Part shown: positions 33,728 through 42,114 of the stretch, in pieces | How the letters are laid out: each line of letters opens with the position of its first letter | Numbering within the stretch: the first letter of the stretch is position 1 | From: Candidatus Leptofilum gracile | GTDB lineage: Bacteria; Chloroflexota; Anaerolineae; Promineifilales; Promineifilaceae | Direction: 5' to 3' | Length of the DNA stretch: 64,000 nucleotides | Assembly (NCBI GenBank): GCA_016713825.1 | Contig: JADJOJ010000007.1 | Location: forward strand, 744,001 to 808,000 | Program-made: the position numbers and the translations under genes | Notes under the pieces: generated by a model | Seen by the model: the letters and a program-made list of their open reading frames with translations, nothing else | Databases searched by the model: none | Told to the model about the DNA's origin: nothing

Positions 33728-36067
33728 CTACGGCTCCACGCGGATGGTGGTGAGGATGCGGTGGTCGCTGCCGTCGTCCAGCAGCAGGCGGACACCGGTG
33801 ATGGGGTCGTAGAGGCCGATTTCGATCGGGTAGAGGCCGGGCGGGGCCAGCGGATCGAGGGGGATGGCGTAGGCATCCAGGATGATTTCGTCGGTGCGCC
33901 AGGTGGTGGTGGGGCGACGGCCGTTTTCCGGTTCGTTGTCTTGCTGGCCCCACAAAAAGTTGTTGCTGTTGATGTTGTACACCTCGCCCAGCACGTGGGT
34001 AAACACCTTGTACCGCTGGCCAATTTGCCCCGCTCCCTGCCAGTACAGCGTCAGCGGAATCGCCTCGCCGGGGCTGAACGTCGTCTCACCCAAATCGTAG
34101 CCCAGCAGCGTAATGCCCTGCTCAAACTGGGCATCCAGCCGGTTTTGGATGGTGACGTCGGCGGCGGTGAGGAAGGTGCTGGCTTTTTGGCGGAGGTGGA
34201 TGTGGCCGAATACGGCCGTACCGCCACTGGCAGCCACATAAAACTGGTAATCGGCCGTCGTCAAATCGGCCGAGACGAGCAGATCCACTTGCTGGCGGCT
34301 GGGGCCAATGGTAGCAGGCGTGGCCACGGTGGCCAGGGCAAACGGGTCGCCGCCACCAGTCGGCACCACGCCAACTTCTATCGGTTCTACGTTGCCATCT
34401 CCCTGCCAGAATAAAAAGAGGTGGATGGTGTCGCCGCTGCGGTAGTCGTGGGCGTGTAAATCGTAGCCGGTGAGTTGGGGAACGGCCGTTTCGGCATCGG
34501 ACGCTGCGTCCGCGCTCAGTGCAAGCTCATCCAACCCAATCGGCGGCTCTGTTTCTACCAACGTTTCAATCTGGGCCGCTCGCTCCGGCGTCCGAGCAAA
34601 GAACGTCAGCTGCTTGTCGCCATACGGGTAGGCAATTTCGCCAGCGGCACGCTCCGTCAGCCAGTTCACCACCAGCTGCTGCGGATCGCCAATGGGGGCG
34701 TACTGCGTTTTCACCAGCCAGAGGCCATCATGCTGCTGCCAGATTGGTTCGAGGAAATCGTTGGCCTGCTGGGGCGTCATCTGCCACGCGCCGGGGATGC
34801 CGTGCCAAAATTCGGCGTAATGATGGGCAAAGATGGGCCAATCGTTGTCGCTGTAGAGCACCACGGCGTCGTTGGGCTGCTGATACGCTTCGATGGTGGC
34901 TGTGAGCGAGGGGAAGTCGTCGAACAGCACGCGGCTGCTGTGGTAATTGTTTAGACCAAACAGGGCGGCGTAGACGGCCAGGGCTGCCCCCAAAAAACCA
35001 AGGGGACGGGAACGGCCGTTGCTCAACACCCCAATCCCCCAACCCAGCAGCGCGGCAAAGGCGGCCAAAAAGATGATGAGGTAGCGCGGGGCCAGCGGTG
35101 GCGAGTAGAAAAAGGAGGCTTTGGGCAGCGAGACGATGTAGACGACGAGCGCGGGCAGCAGCAAGCCGACGACCAACAGCGCCAATTTTTGCTGGATGAA
35201 CGGCCGTTGCCGCCCCTGCCAAGCAATCAATCCCACGCCCAGCAGGAAAACCAGCAGCACTGGCAGGGTGAGCGGGGCGTACTGGTCCACGTCCAGCGGG
35301 ATGCCCACGGTGAGCACGGTCCAGTAAATTTTGAGGAAGCTCCACGGCTCGACCGGGTTGGCCTGGGACCAGGTGGGAATGCGCCCGATGGCAAACGCCA
35401 GCCAGGGGGCGTACAGCAGCAGCACCACCGCCTGCGCCAGCGACCATTGCCAAAAGTTGGGCCAGCGTTCCTTGGCGCGGGGCCAAACCAGGAACAGCCA
35501 GACGAGGTTGGCGGTGACCAACACCATGACCGCCAGGTACAAATTGTACAATCCCAGCACCATGAAGAGGATGTAGAGGAGCCAGTGACGGGGACGGCCG
35601 TATTGCCACACCCCCACCGTCGCCCATAGCGCCCACGCCCCCAACAGCGCCGCCAGCGAATACATGCGCATCTCTTGGGACCAGCCAATATCGAAGCGGG
35701 AAATGGTCATGAATAAGGCAGCGAGGAGTCCGGTGAAACGGCCGTTCAGCCGCTTGCCCAACAAGTACGTGGCGGGAATGGTAAACAAGCCAATGATGGC
35801 GGAGAGCAGCCGCAGGCCAAACTCACTGTCGCCGCTGAGCCGCCGCCAAAAGTGGAGCAGCCAAAAGTAAAGCGGGGGATGCACATCGTTGGCGGTCCAG
35901 AGGGAGATGCTTGCCAGGGATTGCCGGGCGGCCCAGATGGCCAGCCCTTCGTCCCACCAAACGCTTTTGTCCCCCAGGGCCACCACCCGCAGACCAAAGC
36001 CCAGCAGCATCAGCCCCACCAGCAGCCAGCGGGTCCCCCTCTCCGAAATCTCTCGTCGCGCAAACAT
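33728..36067 (-). CDS. GT-C membrane glycosyltransferase, PMT/ArnT-like (GT39/GT83)
   Basis: About 779 residues. The N-terminal two thirds have roughly ten membrane helices. The first loop has the acidic motif SVWWDEGLAIW and then NDVHPPLYFWLLHFW, typical of polyprenyl-phosphate-sugar-dependent GT-C enzymes. The C-terminal third, from about residue 500, is beta-rich and extracytoplasmic. It probably transfers a sugar from a lipid carrier to protein or lipid on the outer face of the membrane. I chose the ATG at 36067; a TTG at 36103 would add 12 residues and falls on an ACGGCCGT octamer. Neither has a good ribosome binding site. Confidence 0.85.
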   Translation of the reverse strand: MFARREISERGTRWLLVGLMLLGFGLRVVALGDKSVWWDEGLAIWAARQSLASISLWTANDVHPPLYFWLLHFWRRLSGDSEFGLRLLSAIIGLFTIPATYLLGKRLNGRFTGLLAALFMTISRFDIGWSQEMRMYSLAALLGAWALWATVGVWQYGRPRHWLLYILFMVLGLYNLYLAVMVLVTANLVWLFLVWPRAKERWPNFWQWSLAQAVVLLLYAPWLAFAIGRIPTWSQANPVEPWSFLKIYWTVLTVGIPLDVDQYAPLTLPVLLVFLLGVGLIAWQGRQRPFIQQKLALLVVGLLLPALVVYIVSLPKASFFYSPPLAPRYLIIFLAAFAALLGWGIGVLSNGRSRPLGFLGAALAVYAALFGLNNYHSSRVLFDDFPSLTATIEAYQQPNDAVVLYSDNDWPIFAHHYAEFWHGIPGAWQMTPQQANDFLEPIWQQHDGLWLVKTQYAPIGDPQQLVVNWLTERAAGEIAYPYGDKQLTFFARTPERAAQIETLVETEPPIGLDELALSADAASDAETAVPQLTGYDLHAHDYRSGDTIHLFLFWQGDGNVEPIEVGVVPTGGGDPFALATVATPATIGPSRQQVDLLVSADLTTADYQFYVAASGGTAVFGHIHLRQKASTFLTAADVTIQNRLDAQFEQGITLLGYDLGETTFSPGEAIPLTLYWQGAGQIGQRYKVFTHVLGEVYNINSNNFLWGQQDNEPENGRRPTTTWRTDEIILDAYAIPLDPLAPPGLYPIEIGLYDPITGVRLLLDDGSDHRILTTIRVEP

Positions 36068-36115
36068 CGGGCGAATTAAACCTGAATTAGAAACGGCCGT
36101 CAATCTGGGAAATTT

Positions 36116-36182
36116 TGGGACGCGGATGAACGCGGACGAGCGCAGATTTATTTTGTATCCACGCTCATCCGCATCCTGTTTT
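36116..36182. repeat. GGGACGCGGAT-family palindrome
   Basis: GGGACGCGGATGAACGCGG faces CACGCTCATCCGCATCCTG. It lies between divergent genes, just left of the toxin promoter. Confidence 0.7.
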
Positions 36183-36203
36183 TTAACAAAACGTGTTGAT
36201 CAT

Positions 36204-36233
36204 TTGACGATTTATACGGCATTGCCGTATAAT
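36204..36233 (+). promoter_or_regulatory. Promoter and overlapping operator of the toxin-antitoxin module
   Basis: TTGACG (36204-36209), an 18-base spacer and TATAAT (36228-36233). A perfect inverted repeat, ATACGGC-att-GCCGTAT (36214-36230), covers the spacer and enters the -10 box. This is the layout expected for autorepression by the HTH antitoxin. The toxin ATG is six bases after the -10 box, so the mRNA is predicted to be leaderless. Confidence 0.75.
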
Positions 36234-36239
36234 TTTGAC

Positions 36240-36548
36240 ATGGTTTTTATTGAAACGTCGGCGTTTACCAAGTACATTGGCAAATATTTGTCAGATGATG
36301 AATATCTTGGTCTACAAAAATTTCTATTGCTGCGTCCAGATGCTGGGGACATTATTCGCGGCACTGGCGGTGTGCGGAAATTACGCTGGGCGATTCAAGG
36401 TAAGGGAAAAAGTGGCGGTGTGCGTGTGATTTATTATTGGCAGGTAGCAGAAGATGAAATTTGGCTGCTAACCATTTATGGAAAAAGTGAACGCGAGACA
36501 ATTCCCGCACATGTTTTGAAGAAAATTGCGGAAGAGATACGAAAATGA
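36240..36548 (+). CDS. RelE/HigB-like toxin
   Basis: 102 residues of the RelE/ParE superfamily as found in toxin-first (HigBA) modules: FTKYIGKYLSDDEYLGLQKFL, then IIRGTGGVRKLRWAIQGKGK, SGGVRVIYYW and IWLLTIYGKSERETI. Such toxins cleave mRNA on the ribosome. The ATG at 36240 lacks a ribosome binding site and is six bases downstream of TATAAT. It overlaps the antitoxin by ATGA. Confidence 0.9.
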   Translation: MVFIETSAFTKYIGKYLSDDEYLGLQKFLLLRPDAGDIIRGTGGVRKLRWAIQGKGKSGGVRVIYYWQVAEDEIWLLTIYGKSERETIPAHVLKKIAEEIRK

Positions 36549-36832
36549 GCGAACGAGATATTGGATTGGAAATTTTAGAAGGCATTCGGGAAATCAAAGC
36601 ATTCAAAGCTGGTCAAGGAGAGCTGAAAAGCCGTGAACTGTCTGAACCTTCGCAACCTAGCGAAATTCGGCACAGGCTAGGCCTTTCACAAGCGGCTTTT
36701 GCTGGTTTGATGGGCGTCAGTTTGCGCACGGTGCAGGATTGGGAGCAAGGTCGCCGGGAACCCAGCGGACCAGCCAAATCATTGCTGCGTATTGCTGAAC
36801 AGCACCCTTCGGTCTTCTTAAACCTGGCCTAA
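36545..36832 (+). CDS. HigA-like antitoxin, Xre-type HTH
   Basis: 95 residues. The C-terminal HTH (IRHRLGLSQAAFAGLMGVSL, then RTVQDWEQGRREPSGPAKSL) is the Xre/HipB type; the N-terminal helical part should neutralise the toxin. The ATG overlaps the toxin stop. It probably represses the module through the palindrome at 36214-36230. Confidence 0.92.
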   Translation: MSERDIGLEILEGIREIKAFKAGQGELKSRELSEPSQPSEIRHRLGLSQAAFAGLMGVSLRTVQDWEQGRREPSGPAKSLLRIAEQHPSVFLNLA

Positions 36833-36837
36833 AGAGA

Positions 36838-36914
36838 TGGGACGCGGATAAACGCGGACGAGCGCTGAATTTTGTTCTTATCCGCGTTCATCCGCGCTCG
36901 TCCGCGTCCTGTTT
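36838..36914. repeat. GGGACGCGGAT-family palindrome
   Basis: GGGACGCGGATAAACGCGG faces CCGCGTTCATCCGCGCTCG, filling the spacer between the convergent antitoxin and biotin carboxylase genes. Confidence 0.75.
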
Positions 36915-38408
36915 TTAGCGATTGACGTTGCGCCACACGGCCGTTTCCCCCCAAGGATCATACGCAGCCGATTCAACTGTCTGAACTTTCTTTCCCCCAC
37001 CCTGAAGCAGCTCAAAAACGGCCGCTCCCAACCAACCATCCTCATCTAGCGGGGCGGGCTGCCAGTTGGGCAGATACTCCTGCAAGTAGCTGGTGCTGGT
37101 GTGGCCGCTGCGGAACGTTGGCTCTTGCAAAATGGCCAGCAGGTACGGAATGTTGGTCGTCACCCCCAGCACCACCGTTTGCTGCAAGGCGCGAATCATC
37201 TTGCCAATCGCTTCCTCGCGGCTGTGGCCCCAGGTAATGACTTTGGCCAGCATCGGATCGTAGTAGGGGGAGACGGCCGTTCCCGACTCAATCCCATCAT
37301 CCACCCGAATGCCAGGGCCAGACGGCCGTTCGTACACCACAATCTGGCCAATGGAAGGCAAAAAGTTGTGCGCCGGGTCTTCGGCATAGACGCGGCATTC
37401 CAGGGCGTGGCCGCGCTGCTGGAGGTCGCTCTGCCTGAAGGGCAGCGGCTCGCCCGCCGCAATGCGAATTTGCCAGACGGCAATATCCACCCCCGTCACC
37501 AGCTCCGTGATGGGATGCTCCACCTGGAGCCGGGTGTTCATCTCTAAAAAGTAAAAGCCCCCTTTTTCATCGACGATAAACTCCACCGTGCCCGCGCTGC
37601 TGTAATTTACCGCTTGGGCCAGGGAAACGGCCGCTTCTGCCATGCGCCGCCTTAATTCATCATCCTCAATCACCGGGGCGGGCGTTTCTTCGATGATTTT
37701 TTGGTGGCGGCGCTGGACGCTGCATTCCCGCTCGAACAGGTGCAGCACGTGGCCATGCTGGTCGCCCAGCACCTGAATTTCCACGTGGTGAATCTCGGTG
37801 AAATATTTTTCGACCAGGACGTGATCGTCGCCGAAGGAGTTTTTGGCCTCGCCCCGCGCCGCCTGCACCGCATCAGCGAACTCGTCGGCAGACCAGACAA
37901 CGCGCATCCCTTTGCCGCCGCCGCCCGCGCTGGCCTTGATGAGGATGGGATAGTCGATGTGGGAGACGGCCGTTTGCAATTCCGCCGCACTCAGCCCCGC
38001 CCCATCCACACCGGGCACGATGGGCACGCCCGCCTGCTCGGCAATCTCGCGCGACTTCGCCTTGCTGCCCATCAGCGCCATCGCCGCCGGGCTGGGGCCA
38101 ATGAAAACAATGCCGCGCTCAGCGCAGGCGGTGGCAAAGGCGGGATTTTCGCTCAAAAAGCCGTAGCCGGGATGGATCGCTTCCACACCGCATGATTCCG
38201 CAATATCCAAAATGGCCGATTGGTTGAGGTAGGTGTCTGTGGCGCTGACGCCGGGCAGATTGTACCGCTCGTCCGCCAGCCGCACCCAGGGGGCGTCCGC
38301 GTCGGCATCGGAGTAGATGGCAACGGCCGTAATCCCCAACTCGTGGCAAGCCAAAATCAGCCGCCGCGCAATTTCCCCTCGATTGGCAATCAACACTTTC
38401 TGAAACAT
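36915..38408 (-). CDS. accC: Biotin carboxylase (acetyl-CoA carboxylase subunit)
   Basis: 497 residues. ATP-grasp biotin carboxylase: MFQKVLIANRGEIARRLI, IHPGYGFLSENPAFA, the glycine loop IKASAGGGGKGMRVV, ECSVQRRHQKIIEETPAP and EMNTRLQVEHPITE are all present. It carboxylates biotin on a carrier protein using ATP and bicarbonate. A C-terminal extension of about 45 residues goes beyond the usual 450, but no biotin-carrier lysine motif follows, so the carrier must be encoded elsewhere. A biotin ligase lies at 63012. The start is preceded by GAGGAAAGC. Confidence 0.95.
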   Translation of the reverse strand: MFQKVLIANRGEIARRLILACHELGITAVAIYSDADADAPWVRLADERYNLPGVSATDTYLNQSAILDIAESCGVEAIHPGYGFLSENPAFATACAERGIVFIGPSPAAMALMGSKAKSREIAEQAGVPIVPGVDGAGLSAAELQTAVSHIDYPILIKASAGGGGKGMRVVWSADEFADAVQAARGEAKNSFGDDHVLVEKYFTEIHHVEIQVLGDQHGHVLHLFERECSVQRRHQKIIEETPAPVIEDDELRRRMAEAAVSLAQAVNYSSAGTVEFIVDEKGGFYFLEMNTRLQVEHPITELVTGVDIAVWQIRIAAGEPLPFRQSDLQQRGHALECRVYAEDPAHNFLPSIGQIVVYERPSGPGIRVDDGIESGTAVSPYYDPMLAKVITWGHSREEAIGKMIRALQQTVVLGVTTNIPYLLAILQEPTFRSGHTSTSYLQEYLPNWQPAPLDEDGWLGAAVFELLQGGGKKVQTVESAAYDPWGETAVWRNVNR

Positions 38409-38419
38409 ACGCTTTCCTC

Positions 38420-38452
38420 AGGTGCGACGCACTTTTGAAGTGCGTCGCACCT
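38420..38452. repeat. Family E hairpin, AGGTGCGACGCACTT
   Basis: Perfect 15-bp arms (38420-38434 and 38438-38452) just upstream of accC; the same arm sequence is found at 24883-24915. Confidence 0.8.
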
Positions 38453-38460
38453 TAATTGGC

Positions 38461-38516
38461 AAAAAAAAATCCCGCAGGTTTTGGTAGCTGCACAACTCTA
38501 CCATAAACCCACGGGA
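38461..38516 (-). terminator. Rho-independent terminator of the secreted-protein gene
   Basis: On the minus strand TCCCG...GGTAG pairs with CTACC...CGGGA, with internal mismatches, followed by eight T residues. It lies 30 bases past the stop at 38548. Confidence 0.7.
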
Positions 38517-38547
38517 GCCAAAACGGTCTGAATACCGTTTACTGGCC

Positions 38548-39048
38548 CTATGGCCAGCCAACCTCCACCGCGTGGCACATGCCCCGCGCCACCCAGCCGT
38601 ATTCGGTGCCTGGCGCGGGATTGTGGATGACCATCTCCACAGGGTTGGCGCTGGCGGGCTGGTAAAGCACGCGCACGTGCACCGCTTCAAAGGAAATTTC
38701 CACGTTGCGGATCCAGCCGCTGTCTTGCCAGCCTGCCTGAGCTGTCCAGCTGGCCAGGGGACGGCCGTTTACCTCCTGCACTTCATAAGTCCCAGCCTGG
38801 GCCACATCGCCGCTCACTTCAAAATTAATGCGCAGGCAGGCGAGTTGCGGATTGGGGGGCGGTGTGGGGGTGCCGGGAACGGCCGTTTCTGTAGCGATGG
38901 GCGTTGGCGTGGAGGTGAAGGCGGCCGGGACATTGGGTTTGAGGCCAGGCACCCCAGCCATGTCGCCCGCGCCCTGCACCGGCTGCTGCGGCAGCATCAG
39001 AACAAACAACAAAGCCAAAAAAACAAGAACTGGCGGAACATATTTCAT
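38548..39048 (-). CDS. Small secreted protein with Pro/Thr linker
   Basis: 166 residues. A signal peptide (MKYVPPVLVFLALLFVLMLP, cleavage near VQGAG) is followed by a Thr/Pro linker and a compact domain of about 105 residues with two cysteines (LACLRINFEVSG and ARGMCHAVEVGW), which could form a disulfide. I do not recognise the domain. The segment EVQEVNGRPLASWTAQAGWQ suggests beta structure. The ATG at 39048 has AGGAG seven bases upstream. An earlier ATG at 39090 would precede the signal peptide and is rejected. Confidence 0.75.
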   Translation of the reverse strand: MKYVPPVLVFLALLFVLMLPQQPVQGAGDMAGVPGLKPNVPAAFTSTPTPIATETAVPGTPTPPPNPQLACLRINFEVSGDVAQAGTYEVQEVNGRPLASWTAQAGWQDSGWIRNVEISFEAVHVRVLYQPASANPVEMVIHNPAPGTEYGWVARGMCHAVEVGWP

Positions 39049-39293
39049 CTTTTTACTCCTAAGGGTTATGAGGGTTATGCAAAGATCCAAAACTGTTTTG
39101 TAACTATTCAGGTGCCCCGACGAGAGCCAAAGGGTTTTTAACGTTGAAAGACAAATTAGTCGAGTGAAAACCCTTAGGGTCTGTATCGCTACACTGTTTT
39201 TTAAGTTAGGCTCAAATTGTCACGATTCATCTCGCCGCAATTTTTATTTCGCCACAGTGGACACAGAGGTTTTTGAGAGAACGCGCCAGATAA

Positions 39294-40100
39294 TTAGGCA
39301 GCCTGGTTTTTGAGCCAGGTGGTGGCAAAGTCAACGGCCGTTTTCTGCTGAAACAGTCGGCACACCGCCAACCCCACCTGGCCAATCCGCACCGGATGCA
39401 CCTGCTCAAACTCAGCGCCAATCTGCGGAAAAGCTTCGTCATCATAATCCACGCTGTCGAACCATTGCCAGACGCGACGGCCGTTTAACCAAATGGGCGA
39501 CCCTTGCCGAATGATTTGCCCCACGCCAGCCCGCCCCTCTGCCAGATGGAACGAACTGTTGTTGCCATACCCCACGCCCAACAGCAGCACAAAGCCATCC
39601 AGCTCATAAATGCGGGCCAATGGCGAGCCTTCGCCCAGGCCATGCTCAAGCTGGTGATCGGCGGTGATGGCGGCGGCGTGGTGCCCCCAGGCAGCAAACG
39701 AATCTTGCGGATGGTTGCTGCGAAACACGCCAGGCCAGGTGCGGAACAGCTCCGGGATGGCCCCCATCATTCGGGTGGGCGTCAGCAGCGGGTCGAAGGC
39801 GGGCATGGCGTCGCGGATGGTTTGGTGCCACGCTTCCGGCGCGGGGGGATGCTGCCAGGGGGCCGGGTCGGAATAGTCGCTGGTAAAGGTGGGCATCACC
39901 AAAGTCCCCGCTTCAGTTACCGCCTCTTGCAGCGCTTGCACCACGGCCACCGCACCGCCCGGCACATAGCCAATTTTGCTCATGCTGGAATGCACCAGCA
40001 GCGTCATGCCGGGCTGCACGCCCAGCGCCTGTAAATGTTCCACCAGGATGTTTTTGGTGAAGGGATGGGGGGAATTTTGGATGACGGCCGTTTCGGTCAT
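39294..40100 (-). CDS. AAC(3)-family N-acetyltransferase
   Basis: 268 residues of the antibiotic_NAT family (AAC(3)/YokD): LVHSSMSKIGYVPGGAVAVV, LVMPTFTSDYSDP, and the later H/E pair in LLLGVGYGNNSSFHLAE. Members acetylate aminoglycosides at position 3 or have other unknown amine substrates; chromosomal copies like this are not proof of resistance. The ATG at 40100 has TAGGAG about ten bases upstream. An earlier in-frame ATG at 40139 is rejected. Confidence 0.88.
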   Translation of the reverse strand: MTETAVIQNSPHPFTKNILVEHLQALGVQPGMTLLVHSSMSKIGYVPGGAVAVVQALQEAVTEAGTLVMPTFTSDYSDPAPWQHPPAPEAWHQTIRDAMPAFDPLLTPTRMMGAIPELFRTWPGVFRSNHPQDSFAAWGHHAAAITADHQLEHGLGEGSPLARIYELDGFVLLLGVGYGNNSSFHLAEGRAGVGQIIRQGSPIWLNGRRVWQWFDSVDYDDEAFPQIGAEFEQVHPVRIGQVGLAVCRLFQQKTAVDFATTWLKNQAA

Positions 40101-40144
40101 AGTAATTTTTCTCCTAAGTGATTGGAAAAAAGTTTTCAAAATTT

Positions 40145-40209
40145 TTTATCAACAGATTTCGCAGATTTTGCAGATTTAGGGGAGAAATCTGTGAAATCTT
40201 TGATGATTT
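40145..40209. repeat. Family A palindrome, AGATTTCGCAGATT type
   Basis: ATCAACAGATTTCGCAG faces AATCTGTGAAATCTTTGAT in the spacer between pabBC and the AAC(3) gene. Confidence 0.7.
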
Positions 40210-40241
40210 TTTCAAAAACTTTCTGCACTTTACTTAATTGT

Positions 40242-42044
40242 CTAATTTTGGGGCAAGTATACGGCCGTTCCCCAGCCTCGAACCGAATTAAACAAATAAA
40301 TCCCCTCGGCCCGCGCCAGGTCCGCAACGGGAAGCACTTTTTCGCGCAGCGGCAAACCGCCGGGATTTTGCCAACCTTCGGGATTTTTGAGCAAATAGCC
40401 GCGAAACGTGCCGCCCAACAGGCCAGATTCGATGGGCGGCGTCACCAGCTCACCGTCCAGCAGCAGGGCGAGGTTGGAACTGCTGGCTTCGGTCAGCTCG
40501 CCGCGCTCGTTGTGCAGAACCACGTCGTCGCAGTCGGGACGGCTGGCGCGGGCGGCGTCATAAAACTGGCGGCGGGTGGTTTTGTGGTACAGCCACACCG
40601 TCTGCGAATCAACCGGCTCTTTAGCCAGACCGACGCGCACGGGATTTGGTCGTGCCCCAATGCTCAACGAGACAGTTTGCAGGGTGAAACGGCCGTCTTG
40701 CCCCAGCAACAAGCGCACTTTTACCCGCTCGGTAAGATTGCTCATCAAGGAATCCAGTTCAGCTAAAACAGCGGCCTCCTCCCACACAATCCCAAAATAT
40801 TCGGCCGAACCGCGCAGTCGCGCCAAATGCTCATCCCGCAAAAAGAGGCCGCCGTCCGGCTGCCACAGCATTGTTTCGATGAGTTGGAAAGACGGCCGTT
40901 TCTCCGTCAGCACCCGCGATTTTACCTTGCACTCTTCGTACTCATCCGCCGCATCCGAATCCCAGACGATGCCGCTGCCCACGCCGTAAGTCGCCAGCTC
41001 GCGTTCACGATCCACCAGCACGGTGCGAATGGCGACGTTGAACTGGGCCGTGCCGTCGGGGGCGAGGAAGCCAATCGAGCCGGTGTAGACGCCGCGTGGC
41101 TGCGGCTCTAGCTGCTTGATAATTTCCATCGTGCGCACCTTGGGCGCCCCGGTGATGGAGGCGCAGGGGAACATGTTGGCCACAATCTGGCTCAGCGGGG
41201 CGCGGGTTTGGGCTTCCACGGTGGAGGTCATTTGCAGCAGCGTGGGGTAGCGCTCCACCTGGAACAGCTGCGGCACATGCACGCTGCCAATTTCAGCCAC
41301 GCGCCCCAGGTCGTTGCGGATCATGTCCACAATCATCACGTTTTCGGCGCGGTTTTTCTCTGACTGAGCCAGCCAGGCGATGTTGGCTTTGTCTTGGGCC
41401 AGGGTGAGGCCGCGAACGGCCGTTCCCTTCATCGGCTTCGCGTACAAACGAGAGCCAGCCAAACCAAAAAACAGCTCCGGCGAGGCCGAACAAATGGCAA
41501 AACGGCCGATATCCAGATACGCCGCGTAATTCGCCTGCTGCGCCGCCACCAGCTCCGCAAAATAAGCCAGCGGCTCCCCAACAAAGCGGGCCTGCTGCGG
41601 AAAAGTGTAGTTCACCTGGTACGTATCCCCGGCGGCGATGTGCTCTTTAATTCGGTGGATGGCCGCATCGTAAGCGGCGCGGCCAACGGCGGGCTGCCAG
41701 TCACCTACGGCGGGAGATTGGAGACCTGTCCTGAGTGGAATCGAAGGATTGGAGATTGAGTCGCTAATCTCCAGCCTCCAATCTCCAATCTCCTCAAAAT
41801 CTTCAAACAAGCCAAACCACAGCAGCGGCAAGCCATCGACCGGCGCATGCACGGCCAAATCAAACGCGGCAGCGGCTTCGTAGGCCATAAATCCGGCGGC
41901 GTACAGGTTTTGGGTGTACACGGCCGTTTCCAGCTCCACCAGCGCAGGCAAAACATCTTGGGGGGAAACGGCCGTTACCACCCGTACCGGCTTTTGGAAC
42001 TTGCGGAAGAAACGGCCGTGTTGCAGCAGAATCGTGGGGGACAT
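40242..42044 (-). CDS. pabBC: Aminodeoxychorismate synthase I fused to aminodeoxychorismate lyase
   Basis: 600 residues. Residues about 115-375 are the chorismate-binding PabB domain (MIVDMIRNDLGRVAEIGSV, ASITGAPKVRTMEIIKQLE, YGVGSGIVWDSDAADEYEE). The last 220 residues are a fold-type IV PLP lyase (PabC), with DDVVLHNERGELTEASSSNL. Together they turn chorismate into p-aminobenzoate for folate, with a separate glutamine amidotransferase supplying ammonia. Residues about 84-110 (EEIGDWRLEISDSISNPSIP and following) are encoded by an in-frame copy of the family D palindrome, an insertion absent from normal PabB. The ATG at 42044 has no clear ribosome binding site. Confidence 0.93.
   Translation of the reverse strand: MSPTILLQHGRFFRKFQKPVRVVTAVSPQDVLPALVELETAVYTQNLYAAGFMAYEAAAAFDLAVHAPVDGLPLLWFGLFEDFEEIGDWRLEISDSISNPSIPLRTGLQSPAVGDWQPAVGRAAYDAAIHRIKEHIAAGDTYQVNYTFPQQARFVGEPLAYFAELVAAQQANYAAYLDIGRFAICSASPELFFGLAGSRLYAKPMKGTAVRGLTLAQDKANIAWLAQSEKNRAENVMIVDMIRNDLGRVAEIGSVHVPQLFQVERYPTLLQMTSTVEAQTRAPLSQIVANMFPCASITGAPKVRTMEIIKQLEPQPRGVYTGSIGFLAPDGTAQFNVAIRTVLVDRERELATYGVGSGIVWDSDAADEYEECKVKSRVLTEKRPSFQLIETMLWQPDGGLFLRDEHLARLRGSAEYFGIVWEEAAVLAELDSLMSNLTERVKVRLLLGQDGRFTLQTVSLSIGARPNPVRVGLAKEPVDSQTVWLYHKTTRRQFYDAARASRPDCDDVVLHNERGELTEASSSNLALLLDGELVTPPIESGLLGGTFRGYLLKNPEGWQNPGGLPLREKVLPVADLARAEGIYLFNSVRGWGTAVYLPQN
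41718..41795. repeat. Family D palindrome inside pabBC, itself interrupted
   Basis: GGATTGGAGATTGAG faces AATCTCCAGCCTCCAATCTCC. The left arm is split by CCTGTCCTGAGTGGAATCGA (from 41725), a copy of the GTCCTGAGC-type repeat also seen at 31863. The reading frame stays open throughout. Confidence 0.8.
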
Positions 42045-42051
42045 TTTGGTG

Positions 42052-42114
42052 AACGGTTATCGGTGAACGGTTATCGGTGAACGGAACCGACTACCGAGTA
42101 CGGATTACCGATTA
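42052..42114. repeat. GTAATCGG-family palindrome starting at a stop codon
   Basis: On the minus strand proC ends GCG TAA TCGGTAATCCG and the sequence returns as CCGTTCACCGATAACCG repeats up to the pabBC start. Confidence 0.8.

Noticed and set aside
33559..36103. TTG at 36103 as the glycosyltransferase start
   Set aside because: No ribosome binding site and the added residues come from an octamer copy; the ATG at 36067 begins just before the first helix. It remains possible.
39294..40100. Acquired aminoglycoside resistance gene
   Set aside because: No integron, transposon or composition change around it; chromosomal AAC(3)-family members often have other functions.
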